From Tetradesmus obliquus (Eukaryota > Chlorophyta > Chlorophyceae > Sphaeropleales > Scenedesmaceae), in NCBI GenBank assembly GCA_030272155.1, contig CP126206.1, positions 2,666,001 through 2,730,000 on the forward strand: a stretch of DNA of 64,000 nt, given 5' to 3'. Made by a program: the position numbers and the translations under genes. The notes beneath the pieces were generated by a model. That model was not told where the DNA came from. It saw only the letters and a program-made list of their open reading frames with translations, and searched no databases. Shown one piece after another: positions 23,615 to 34,183 of the stretch. Positions within the stretch are counted from its first letter, which is position 1. Each line of letters begins with the position of its first letter.

Positions 23615-24541
23615 GCACCTCCCAGATGCTGCCCCAGCCCTGCTGCAGGTGAGGCACCTGGCTTGCTGCTGTAGGGCCCAGCTGTAGCAGTATAGAGCTG
23701 CTGCTGCTGCTGCTGCTGATCCTCTGCTGCACCGTTGATGATGCTGCCACTGCTGGTAAGAGCCGCGAACACAAGCAGCAGTGACCCTGCCAGGTCATCA
23801 TCACTGCTGCTGCTGCTGCTGCTTGCAGTGGCAGCTGCCGCGACTGCTGCAGCCGCTGCTGTACATAGGTTGGGGCTGATGCTGCTGCCCTGCAGCAGCT
23901 GGCCGCCGTTGGTGAGCAGTGCAGCCAGAAGCTGCCAGCACAGCTGCTGCTCATTGTATGATGGGCTGCCAGCAGCAGCACCTGCAGCACATGCAGAACA
24001 TGCTCACTACAGCAGCACACAGTGGCACAGCGGCTGCAGGATGTGCAGACAAGGATTTCCCCAAGCAGCTGCCGTGCTTTGACACAAACCGTAAATGAAG
24101 ACGTTCTAATTTGCACTGCTGTCAATTTGCACTGCTGTCAAGCACGTGTGCTGCACTGCCAGGCATGCACATCTGGGCTTGGCTGCCTTCCCATGGTGAC
24201 TGCAGCAGGCTAGTAGCCAGCAGCAGACAATCCCCGTCCAACACTCACCTGTAGCACCATGATGCTTCAGAAGCACTGTCTGCACCCAGTCCAGCACGGT
24301 GCGGACGTAGTGCGAGAGCACCGGGAGCGGAGTGACACAGCCAGCAGCAGCAGCAGCCCCGCGCAGCAAACCCTCAACAAGCTGCTGTGCGGCCCTCAAG
24401 CGCCTGTAACAAAGTTACAATTGCTACGTTTCGTCACTAAGCGGCTGGAGGTCGCGTTAACAGCTACAGACCACAGGATACTCACGTCGAGAAGTCCAGC
24501 TGCTTGCTGTGCAGCGTGCGGAGGCCGTCCTGGAAGTTCAT
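15352..24541 (-). CDS. URB2: URB2/NPA2-type ribosome biogenesis protein, 8 exons
   Basis: Exons in transcript order are 24486-24541, 24249-24403, 23320-23981, 22311-23109, 21259-21931, 20578-20921, 19826-20252 and 15352-19549. Phases close to 2437 aa, against roughly 1170 aa (yeast) and 1520 aa (human). The start MNFQDGLRTLHSKQLDFS is the first ATG of a short exon with a GTGAGT donor. The diagnostic part is the C-terminus: GGACVLLGVLGPGEVQGVHG then RRGALAALKAEYDARYK and HSGKV. This has the layout of the Urb2/Npa2 C-terminal domain. Upstream is helical repeat-like sequence such as HSELRQLDRLFKAVYESLAG. Urb2 acts in the nucleolus on early 27S pre-rRNA and 60S assembly. A KKKKKKRKH cluster fits nuclear targeting. 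The final 4.2-kb exon has no stop despite dozens of Gln and Ala runs. Assignment rests mainly on the C-terminus. Confidence 0.75.
19610..19695. repeat. 20-bp tandem repeat in URB2 intron 7
   Basis: Two full units and one partial unit of gtgagcagatgcatgcagat lie inside the 19550-19825 intron. Confidence 0.7.
21115..21178. repeat. Poly-C run (19 nt) between direct repeats, URB2 intron 5
   Basis: Nineteen consecutive C at 21136-21154 are flanked on both sides by the direct repeat gcagccccatgcaccgtgcc (about 21118-21137 and 21157-21176). It lies between URB2 exons 21259-21931 and 20578-20921. Confidence 0.85.
22165..22340 (-). repeat. Copy of URB2 exon 4 3' edge with donor
   Basis: The exon 4 donor region at 22305-22337 (ctcaccttcttccag and then tgtgcgcctgtagcacc) is repeated at about 22170-22203 inside the following intron. 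Between them a 25-bp segment containing atgcccagccagcacatg is itself duplicated (about 22209-22256). Confidence 0.75.
22850..22913. repeat. Long CAG run coding poly-Ala in URB2
   Basis: About 20 uninterrupted CAG units lie in URB2 exon 4; on the coding strand they read as GCT or GCC alanine codons. Comparable runs occur at 17336-17391, 16434-16470, 21376-21420 and 18200-18240, making this gene the densest triplet-repeat site in the window. Confidence 0.9.
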
Positions 24542-25149
24542 CTCGCCAATAACAGAACTCCAAAAGCCTATATTTAAGTTTAAAGGCATGCAAAGGATGC
24601 TAAGCGGGCCGGCACCAACGCCGTCTGTCCCTGCTGCTACAGGTTCCAGTGTGCTGCCCCCAACCCATGCTATACAACGCAGCCTGTAAGTTGTACACCA
24701 GACGTGTTAACCCTCCAGAGATTGATGCTGGAACCTATTGTTTAATGCTGTCAGTGGCCCCAGTGTTGAACATTGTAACAACATTGGATGCACTTGTCCC
24801 GACTTTCTCATCAGCTGTTTCAGGCATCAGCTGGCCACCTCTGCCTGTGCAGCAGCCACATAAACTGAAAAGTGTTGATCATAATGATGTCACACGGTCA
24901 CGACGACACTCTCAGCAGTACCTGCAACATCTGCAACAGCATGCTTCTGTGTTCGAGCATGCACAGCGTGCATGTGTCCTGCGAGCACTTCGCACTGCAA
25001 AATGTGGCACAGGTTTTGCTGGGGCGTAACCAGATTGAATCTGCTGGACAGCCAGCCAACCAGAGGTAATTAACCGGCAACATCAGCTAGAAACATGGTG
25101 CATCAACCACCAGAATGTGGGTGTGGCTTTCCAAACCAGTGGTAGGTTA

Positions 25150-25344
25150 TTACTGCAGTGATAGCAGCTGCTTCAGAAGCGACGACTTCACAGAGTCATC
25201 CCATCTCTGCAGTGCCTTTTGCTGCCGAAACACCGGCTGCCACACGGCCTCCAGTCCGCCTGGCAGCGACAAGCGTGCCACTGCTGTGCCACACGTTGGA
25301 GAACTATGCCAAAGCTGCTCAGCAGCAGGCTGCTGCAGCGGTTG
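25150..25344 (-). CDS. Candidate terminal exon of an unrecognised small gene
   Basis: A minus-strand frame after a possible acceptor (ctgcccag at 25345-25352) runs 64 codons to a stop at 25150. It contains GTAVARLSLPGGLEAVWQPV and RWDDSVKSSLLKQLLSLQ, which have normal protein composition with none of the repeat bias seen elsewhere. I recognise no family and cannot connect it to an upstream exon; a frame upstream at 25554-25973 on the same strand is a possible but unproven partner. It could be chance. Confidence 0.25.
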   Translation of the reverse strand, partial: QPLQQPAAEQLWHSSPTCGTAVARLSLPGGLEAVWQPVFRQQKALQRWDDSVKSSLLKQLLSLQ

Positions 25345-26019
25345 CTGGGCAGCAGGATATATGGTCATTATCATGAACAACACGAATTGGCTTCCAGTCA
25401 GTACTATATCATCCAAACTCCTCTCAGGCAGGCAGGCAAGCAGCCAGCAAACATATTTTTTGCAACCAGCAACTAGCGCCTGAAGCCAAGTTTTGTCACA
25501 ATAAACTTTATGAATTGAATCAGGATGCAATCATCCGCAGAGAATGAAGGCCGTCACCTAGACTGCTCTGCTTGCAGGCCACCTGGCAAACAAATGTGTG
25601 CAAACGTCTGACCACATCCGGCACCACTGGCAATACGCTGGAGGTGACAGTAAACGGTGGCATCCTGCACCATGTGTGCATCACTAGTACTACTGATACT
25701 ACTAGTACTACCATGTCGTAAACACCATGTGCTGATTTCTGTTTTGTACGCGATGTGTTGGGAACATTTGGACATTTGCTCCAAACTTTGAGGGCCTGGC
25801 CGCCAGGCATCTGCTGTATGTACACATCGTCCGCAATTCAGCTCAGTCAAACCATAACTTGGTTCATTATAGCCCCACCGTAAGGTCCGCAGGTCAATGA
25901 ATTGAAGGGGTTTGACTTTCTGTGCCCATGTGATAGGGATGTTACGTGAACTAGGGTTCATGGATGACAACACTTTTGAATGACGCGCAACAGTTGGTGA
26001 CGCGACAGGTTCGGTGCCG

Positions 26020-26026
26020 TATATAA
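26020..26026 (+). promoter_or_regulatory. TATA box for the glyco-repeat surface gene
   Basis: TATATAA in the context gccgtatataacctg, 421 bp upstream of the ATG at 26441. The paralogue on the other strand has a TATA box at nearly the same distance, which supports it. Confidence 0.5.
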
Positions 26027-26440
26027 CCTGCCCGCTGACGCTGTTTCGGGCACTTAGTCTTGTAATAGCTGATAGCGACGACGTTTATCGCCTGGCATAG
26101 GAGCAGCAGCGACACACCATCATACACACGCTGTGGCTTATTTCATTAAACCCAACAGGCAGCAAGTCATCATGCATTTAATGCGTCTATGAACCATTCA
26201 TTATCAGTTTAACGTAACTCTGGAACGTAGCCACTGCAGTAGCGACAGGTGAGCTGGACGGCTGATGTTCATCGCTGACATCACTCCCTCCTCTCTTGAG
26301 GAGAAATCAATCATCTGAAGAGTTAAACAAGCTGTTGGCTCTCAGGCACCCAGCAGCTGGAGCACGCAACGCCTTGTGACTGTATCGGGGCTCCTGACTC
26401 GTCTGCTGCCTGCTTCTGCTTCACTCCCGCTGCAGACAGC

Positions 26441-29400
26441 ATGAAGGCGACATCAGCGTCAACGCTGGTCCTGTTCTTATGTCTTACAACAGCACGTGAG
26501 TTTCCTACAATGTACAGCAATTACTACAGCGTCCTGCAGCGACCCAGGCCTGCTTCTGCAGCAGCAGCAGCAAAGGCGCTGCATACCAGATCCTCATTCC
26601 TCGCTGCTCAGGGACGGACGCAGCTGGCGACACATAGCTAGTGGTTTGGTATGTTGGAGCAGATGTATCAATCCTGAGTTCGTCGTCCTGTATGCCAAAC
26701 ACTGTAAGTCAGCACACCATAGCTGCTGCAGCGCGTCAAGGCTGCGCAGCAGCCATGTCAACTGGTACTTGATTATGGTTTTATGAGCAGAAGCAGCCTG
26801 CCACAGCACACACAGGCTGCTAGAACGCATGCCGTGCCAGGCTACATATGATCTTCCCTGGTATATCCTGGTATAAATGCTTAGCTAGACCAGGTGCTTC
26901 CTTTGACTGCAACTCCTGCAGATGCTGCCTTCTACGACCGCTTTCTCCCAAGGCAGCTCCTGCAGGCAACTGGCAAAGACCCACCCTCACCTGCAAGGGG
27001 GGGGTCGCCTTACAAGGCAGCTCCTGCAGGACACCAATAAAAGCCTGTCCTCACCTGCACTGGACAGTCCCAGTCCAGAGCCATCACCGTCACCTGCAGG
27101 ATACAACACTAGCCCAGAGCCCCTGGAGTCTCCTGCAGTCAACAGCAGCAGCCCAGAGCCATCACCGTCACCTGCAGGAAACACCACCAGCCCAGAGCCC
27201 TTAGAGTCTCCTGCAGCCAACAGCAGCAGCCCAGAGCCATCACCATCACCTGCAGGAAACACCACCAGCCCAGAGCCCCTGGAGTCTCCTGCAGCAAACA
27301 GCAGCAGCCCAGAAGCATCACCGTCACCTGCAGGAAACATCACAAGCCCAGAGCCCCTGGAGTCTCCTGCAGCAAACAGCAGCAGCCCAGAGCCATCACC
27401 GTTGCCTGCAGGAAACAACACCAGCCCAGAGCCCCTGGAGTCTCCTGCAGCAAACACCAGCAGCCCAGAGCCATCACCATCACCTGCAGGAAACAACACC
27501 AGCCCAGAGCCCCTGGAGTCTCCTGCAGCAAACACCAGCAGCCCAGAGCCATCACCAGCACCTGCAGGAAACAACACCAGCCCAGAGCCCCTGGAGTCTC
27601 CTGCAGCAAACAGCAGCAGCCCAAGCCCATCACCGTTGCCTGCAGGAAACAACACCAGCCCAGAGCCCCTGGAGTCTCTTGCAGCAAACACCAGCAGCCC
27701 AGAGCCATCACCAGCACCTGCAGGAAACAACACCAGCTCAGAGCCCCTGGAGTCTCCTGCAGCAAACAACAGCAGCCCAGAGCCATCACCAGCACCTGCA
27801 GGAAACAACACCAGCCCAGAGCCCCTGGAGTCTCTTGCAGCAAACACCAGCAGCCCAGAGCCATCACCAGCACCTGCAGGAAACAACACCAGCCCAGAGC
27901 CCCTGGAGTCTCCTGCAGCAAACAGCAGCAGCCCAGAGCCATCACCGTTGCCTGCAGGAAACAACACCAGCCCAGAGCCCCTGGAGTCTCCTGCAGCAAA
28001 CACCAGCACCCCAGAGCCATCACCAGCACCTGCAGGAAACAACACCAGCCCAGAGCCCCTGGAGTCTCCTGCAGCAAGCACCAGCAGCCCAGAGCCATCA
28101 CCATCACCTGCAGGAAACAACACCAGCCCAGAGCCCCTGGAGTCTCCTGCAGCAAACAGCAGCAGCCCAAGCCCATCACCGTTGCCTGCAGGAAACATCA
28201 CCAGCCCAGAGCCCCTGGAGTCTCTTGCAGCAAACACCAGCAGCCCAGAGCCATCACCAGCACCTGCAGGAAACAACACCAGCTCAGAGCCCCTGGAGTC
28301 TCCTGCAGCAAACAACAGCAGCCCAGAGCCATCACCAGCACCTGCAGAAAACAACACCAGCCCAGAGCCCCTGGAGTCTCTTGCAGCAAACACCAGCAGC
28401 CCAGAGCCATCACCAGCACCTGCAGGAAACAACACCAGCCCAGAGCCCCTGGAGTCTCCTGCAGCAAACACCAGCAGCCCAGAGCCATCACCAGCACCTG
28501 CAGGAAACAACACCAGCCCAGAGCCCCTGGAGTCTCCTGCAGCAAACAGCAGCAGCCCAAGCCCATCACCGTTGCCTGCAGGAAACAACACCAGCCCAGA
28601 GCCCCTGGAGTCTCTTGCAGCAAACACCAGCAGCCCAGAGCCATCACCAGCACCTGCAGGAAACAACACCAGCCCAGAGCCCCTGGAGTCTCCTACAGCA
28701 AACACCAGCAGCCCAGAGCCATCACCATCACCTGCAGGAAACATCACCAGCCCAGAGCCCTCTGCAACACCTGCGCCAGAGCAGCAGGTCAACACCACCG
28801 CTCCTGTTGAGCCAGAGCAGCAGGTCAACACCACCGCTCCGGTTGAGCCAGAGCAGCAGGTCAACACCACCGCTCCTGTTGAGCCAGAGCAGCAGGTCAA
28901 CACCACCGCTCCTGTTGAGCCAGAGCAGCAGGTCAACACCACCGCTCCTGTTGAGCCAGAGCAGCAGGTCAACACAACCGCTCCTGTTGAGCCAGAGCAG
29001 CAGGTCAACACAACCGCTCCGGTTGAGCCAGAGCAGCAGGTCAACACCACCGCCCCGGTTGAGCCAGAGCAGCAGGTCAACACCACCGCTCCGGTTGAGC
29101 CAGAGCAGCAGGTCAACACCACCGCTCCTGTTGAGCCAGAGCAGCAGGTCAACACCACCGCTCCTGTTGAGCCAGAGCAGCAGGTCAACACCACCGCCCC
29201 TGTTGAGCCAGAGCAGCAGGTCAACACCACCGCTCCTGTTGAGCCAGAGCAGCAGGTCAACACCACCGCTCCTGTTGAGCCAGAGCAGCAGGTCAACACC
29301 ACCGCTCCTGTTGAGCCAGAGCAGCAGGTCAACACCACCGCTCCTGTTGAGCCAGAGCAGCAGGTCAACACCACCGCTCCGGTTGAGCCAGAGCAGCAGG

Positions 29401-31910
29401 TCAACACCACCGCTCCTGTTGAGCCAGAGCAGCAGGTCAACACCACCGCTCCGGTTGAGCCAGAGCAGCAGGTCAACACCACCGCTCCTGTTGAGCCACA
29501 GCAGCAGGTCAACACCACCGCTCCTGTTGTGCCAGAGCAGCAGGTCAACACCACCGCTTCGGTTGAGCCAGAGCAGAAGGTCAACACTACCACTAACCCT
29601 GGTGTGCCCACATCCACAAACACTTCCATTGCTGCCCCATCCAGCCCAGCATTGGGGCAACCAGCAGTGGCTGACACCACAGCCTCTCAACAAACCAACG
29701 CGTCTGTCTTGGCTGTCGTACAGCCTGCTGTCACAGCAACATTGACAGGGCGGCTTTTGAACTCAGCTGGTGTCAAGAACTGTGTGGTGAGTGTATACAG
29801 CTTAGCTGCAAGCATTCACATGCCTTGATACTTATACTGGGTGCTCCCCTTCCTGTTTCATGTGATGGCCTGTCATAGAACGCATCGTAATGAACTTCAT
29901 TGAATGTGCTGTGCTGCAGGGCAAGTACACGGAGCTGTCATCTCAACAGACTGTTCGTACCCTGGCAACAAACTCTGGCGGCGTCTTCAATGTGAAGGAC
30001 CCCAAGGCAGCTGTGTACACTTTTAAGAAGAGCTACAAAGGCAGCGAGTGCGTCGACGCCATCACCAGTGAGTCCTGCAGTCACCATGCATGGCCCTTGC
30101 TGTGCGGCACAGCCATGCCGTTAGCACCTGACATGCCAGCATGAATGCTCCAGCGTATGCACGGAATGTTTTACCATGCATTCTGGGACCACCCGGTCAT
30201 CAACTGGCATTTGTTGCTTGGAGCGCACCGGCTGCCTTTGCTGCTCAGCTTGTCGGTTCATCAATGTTCAATTGTCTCCTGCTGCTGCAGACGTACCTGT
30301 CACGTTCCCCTCTTCGCTGAGGGTGCCTGCTGCAACAGATGCTGCCATCACAGCCATCTCTTTGCTCACGGTGCCAGCTGCTGGCGATACATCTGTGGAA
30401 GCCAAGTACGCGTCCTCAGCATCCCCTGGCGCGGCGGTACCAACCTACCTGTGGCGTCATGCCTACAGCATGTATGGATTTGACACCACTACTTCCACTG
30501 CAGAGGTGAGTGGCCCTGTGGTTTGTGCAGTGGTCATGGTGTTTATCCCTCAGTGCTGTTAGGCAATAGCTTGTATTTAAGGTATAGCTACCAGCTGTAC
30601 TTGCTTGGCTTCTTGCACCATGCACTGCTGGTGTCTTGCAGTCAATTCTCATCAATGCATGTGCTGCCCTGCAGGCTGACTTCCTATCACTTGGCGGCAC
30701 AGCCTTCAAGCAGCGTGCAAATGGCCGGTCATCTCCCCTGCTGGTGGCAGTGCTTGCCAGCAATGCACAGACCATGTCCACCTTTGTCTCCACTCAGAAC
30801 CTGATGATGGGCCTGCTGGGCAACACTTACACTGAAGATGCAGTGGCGCAGGCTGTGGTGGCTGCTGCCTACAGCACCTTCAAGGCTGTGGATGCCAAGG
30901 ACGCCTCCAAGACCCTCACCAACCAGGAACACCTGGTGTCCCTGTACACTGCTGCCTACAAGGCCCTGACAGGCTCTTCCAGTGCAGCCACCCGCAGGCG
31001 CATGCTGGCTGCCCTCAGCCCTACCGAGCTGCAGAGCTTGTTTGGTGCTGTGGCTGGTGCGGTGTCTTCCACCAACACACAAGTGCAGCAAGTTGTCAAC
31101 ACAGCAAAGCAGGCAGCCGCCGACCCCACCAGCAGCGCCGACACATCCAACATGATGGTGACAATGACCAAGATGGCAACCGTGCAGCAGCAGTCGCTTG
31201 CGTCTGACATCAGCGACCTGGCTACCACCTTTGCAGCCAACCCCGCCACATTTGACGTCACCTCCCTGCAGAACGTGCAAAACGTGAGATGCGGGATTTT
31301 GCGGTTGACTTGCGCTTGCTGATGCATGGCCTGCATGATTAGTTGTTCCAGACACACCGGATGAGAAAGATAGCTGCATCAACTGATCATGTGAGCACCT
31401 CAGCACCCTCGATGACAAGGTGCTGCTTGCAAAATGCCTCATCTCACGCATAGCCTGCCTGCTGCTGCCTTCCCACTCGATGCGTGCCTGCAGTCCTACA
31501 ACGGCCCCTCCCTAGACTCCAAGCTGGAGGCCGTGACCATTGACAAGTCTTCCGTTGAGTCTGCCATGGCTAGCGTCCTGCCGCCTGTTCCTGTGGCTAC
31601 CAATGCCGCGGCCGTGCCTGAGGTGACTAGTCTGCCTGCCCCGCTGCCTACCACCAGGAGCACAGGTACTACAGACCCAGTCGCTGCTGCCACTATGGCT
31701 TGGGTAGCAGGTCCAGTGATTGGCGGTGTTGCGCTGGTTGCACTGGTCTGTGGGGCACTGTACTGGTGGCTGGCGCGCCGCAGCGCACAAGCCAGGCAGA
31801 GCAGGTACCACGTCGACGCGGCAGGCGCCAGCGCAGGCCAGGCAGCACCAGCTGGCAACCGCACAGAAGCCGCATCCTCAACGCGTGCGCATGCATCTCT
31901 GCAGGAATGA
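26441..31910 (+). CDS. Secreted, membrane-anchored glyco-repeat surface protein (paralogue of 41816-49077)
   Basis: Exon 1 (26441-26495) encodes a signal peptide, MKATSASTLVLFLCLTTA, with a GTGAGT donor. Exon 2 ends at 29786; its start is uncertain, and 26953 is the acceptor that keeps frame. Later exons are 29920-30067, 30291-30505, about 30675-31283 and 31494-31910. With 26953 the product is about 1425 aa. Exon 2 is almost wholly two arrays: 22 units of a 26-aa SPEP/SPAGNNT/ESPAANSS repeat and 23 units of a 12-aa VEPEQQVNTTAP repeat. Then follow a conserved extracellular module (TGRLLNSAGVKNCV, PVTFPSSLRVPAATDAAITA, STQNLMMGLLGNTY), one transmembrane helix near residues 1357-1380 (WVAGPVIGGVALVALVCGAL) and a tail of about 45 residues. 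The arrays offer over 80 N-glycosylation sequons plus Ser-Pro motifs. A cell-wall or surface role is inferred. Confidence 0.8.
27061..28775 (+). repeat. 78-bp coding repeat, 22 units (26 aa)
   Basis: The phase marker cctgcagg occurs first at 27093 and last at 28731, exactly 21 x 78 bp apart, so every interval is a multiple of the unit. Variation is confined to a few sites (SPSP/SPAP/SPLP, NTT/NNT/NIT, SPAAN/SLAAN). Blocks of variants recur in the same order (27600-27900 and 28140-28450), so higher-order duplications built the array. Each unit has about three N-X-S/T sequons. Confidence 0.95.
28779..29606 (+). repeat. 36-bp coding repeat, 23 units (12 aa)
   Basis: Units begin gagcagcaggtcaac, from 28779 to 29571, exactly 22 x 36 bp. 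The peptide is PEQQVNTTAPVE. Synonymous variation is mostly gctcctgtt versus gctccggtt; the last three units are the most diverged, as expected at an array edge. One N-T-T sequon occurs per unit. Confidence 0.95.
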
Positions 31911-34183
31911 GCAGCCGTGAACGGCGACATCTGTAGTGCACCGAATGGGTGTCTGTTTCAATTGGTGTGTCGAGTCCTTTTGCATGTGTGCTGAACGCAG
32001 TGTGTAGGATGGCATGTGTTTGCAAGGTGGCTGCATTTCTCAGCCCAAACAGCCTTACAGCACTTCCAGCAGATTTTGTTGAGCTCAACCACACGTGGTC
32101 AAGATTACAGCAGCTGCTTGGCCTTCGTGCATTCCTTTCCAGCAATTTGATGCTTTGGGCAAAAGGTTGCGCCTTGCCGCTGTCTGAATTTACCCATGTT
32201 TTCTGCAGAAGCAGATTAATCAGTCGCAAGAGGTCCTAGGATGTTTTGAATAGCCAGCGCGTGTGTGCTGATTGTGGGATCCAGTTCTACGTCATCACGG
32301 CAAGGACATGCAGATGTGCTGATTGGTTCTGTTCATGCAGGTGGTGTTTTGGCCACCATAACGATTGCTTTCCTCTTTGGTGTGTGTCATTGGCACTCAT
32401 TCTTCCAGCAGCAGATGTTGGCTAGTAGCATGTCTTCAAAAAAATGTGTTGGAAAGCCAGTGTGTGCGTGTGTGCTGATCAAGTGTCATTTCATGTCTAG
32501 GGCATCACAGCAGGAGTGTGCAGATGTGCCACTCTCAGGCTGAACGGCTGTGTTCAAGCAGGTGGTGTTATCACCGCCATTATGGCATCGTCCTGCCGTG
32601 CCGTTGTTTCATCCCTGGATATAAACATTGTTTCATTTGCAGCCTGTGCTAGTGAAGCACTTGTGCTTCATGCAAGCAGCGCTCACTTGAGGCCCATCAC
32701 TATACTTCTCCCTCACGCAATTTTTTTTCTGCAGACGCATGTTCTTATCAGTCTCAATTGCCTTTTGATGTCTTGAAAAGCTGGTGCGTGTGTGCGCTGT
32801 CAAGTACTATTAGTGGAATGTCTTAGGTCATTATAGCAGCAGACATGCTGATGTGCTGAGCGTTTGTGTTCATGTGCGTGGTGTTCACCACCATGCAGTG
32901 TGCGAGCTTCTGCACTTTGTGCGATCCCTGGATTAGAATAGCATGCAAGTGGATGCTTCCCTGTACAGCCTGCGCCAGCGGCAGGCTTCATGCATACAGC
33001 GCTACTTTAGGCACATGAACTTTACCTCTCCCTCACGCATGTTGTTGCATCACATACCACTGTATCCATTCAGCACCAGCGCCATGCTTGCACTTTATCC
33101 AGTCAAGCACTCACCAGTCAGCCTTGTCCTGCCTGTTTGGTTTTGCACTGCCATTGTGGCAGGACAGCGCCTTTCAAGCTAACTAAGACTGCTGTGTGCG
33201 GCCTTCAAAGCTGGAACAGCTGTTGTGGCCAGATACATACTTTTGATATTTCTGAGTCCAACCGTGTTTGCAAGCTCATTGAGTAGCTGTGGACACTTTG
33301 TGTTGTGACCATGGCACTCGCCATTTCAGTGCATTTGATATAGCTAAGCAACAAGCAAACTCTGAAGATCTGGTTGCTGCTGTCGCTTGTGCAACGGGTG
33401 AACAACGTTCTTGAGTGTGGTTGATGTTCAATCTCCACAGTTTTGTGTAGACGGACTTAGTTTGGTGTAACACATAACATCCACCATTGGTTATTCTAGA
33501 GTTGAGATCTCTTATGCCACATAACACATGCTGAGTGCCCAATAGTCGTGACCGTGAACTTCATCAAGGAAACCACACTGGATTGTTCTCAGCTCTGAAA
33601 AAACCAGACAGCAGCACCGAGTCAGCACACACCATTGTACGGTGTACTTCAAAAGCACAGTTGCCATTGCAGAGGCAAGGCTTGCCCAGCACTCACACCA
33701 ACGCCATTGTTAATGCGTTCAAAGCAGCAACATGGACAACAACTCTGTGTGTCGAGTTTGCATGCAGCTGTCCAGTTGGCCCTGCCAGGTTGGATCAGGC
33801 TGGTGCACATGTTATCAGGACCAGCGTCAATCTGGTATGCGTGCAGATACCGTTGGTTTGCATCACTTGTGCATGATGAATACGCTGAAGGAATGGAGCT
33901 GCTGCAGGCGCACTGTACTGGCCCCTTATGTGGTGGTGACAGTCGTGACAGCAGCAGCTGCCAGCCTGGCACTACCATGGCAGTTACTAGGGTTATGTGT
34001 TGTGCCCATTGTGCTGGTCGATTGTGCGTTCAACGCCTAGTTTGCATTATTTGTGAACTGTTTCATCATTGTTTGCTAGCTGAGATACCAGCACGGCTCT
34101 TACAATTGAGCTTCTCTCCACGTCCTGCAACCACGCACTCGCGTTCCAGCCTCAGCGAAGCAGGCTTCTCAGGCGTTTGCTCG
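31911..34183. other. Intergenic region with diverged tandem repeats
   Basis: No exon recognised. Three diverged repeats with the motif gcgtgtgtgctgat and, about 60 bp later, cagatgtgctg begin near 32255, 32455 and 32780. A second pair shares tccctggat and, later, ctccctcacgca (32610-32730 and 32920-33050). The frame of DDB2 exon 1 stays open upstream to 33635, but that extension looks non-coding. Confidence 0.55.

Larger units (their letters stand above)
24542..26440. other. Divergent intergenic region between URB2 and the glyco-repeat gene
   Basis: About 1.9 kb. It holds a possible small minus-strand exon (25150-25344, listed separately), a short imperfect palindrome at 25683-25712 built from actagtacta units, and a TATA box near 26020. 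I see no other conserved coding sequence. Confidence 0.5.

Noticed and set aside
26987-29680. An 897-codon minus-strand frame (and another plus-strand frame) across the repeat arrays
   Set aside because: Array periods of 78 and 36 bp are multiples of 3 and the units lack stops in several frames, so long frames arise automatically. The frame chosen joins in phase to conserved exons shared with the paralogue.
33635-34183. Upstream in-frame extension of DDB2 exon 1
   Set aside because: The frame is open but the sequence lacks the acidic, charged character that starts at MSHKRARYER; the ATG at 34184 fits better.
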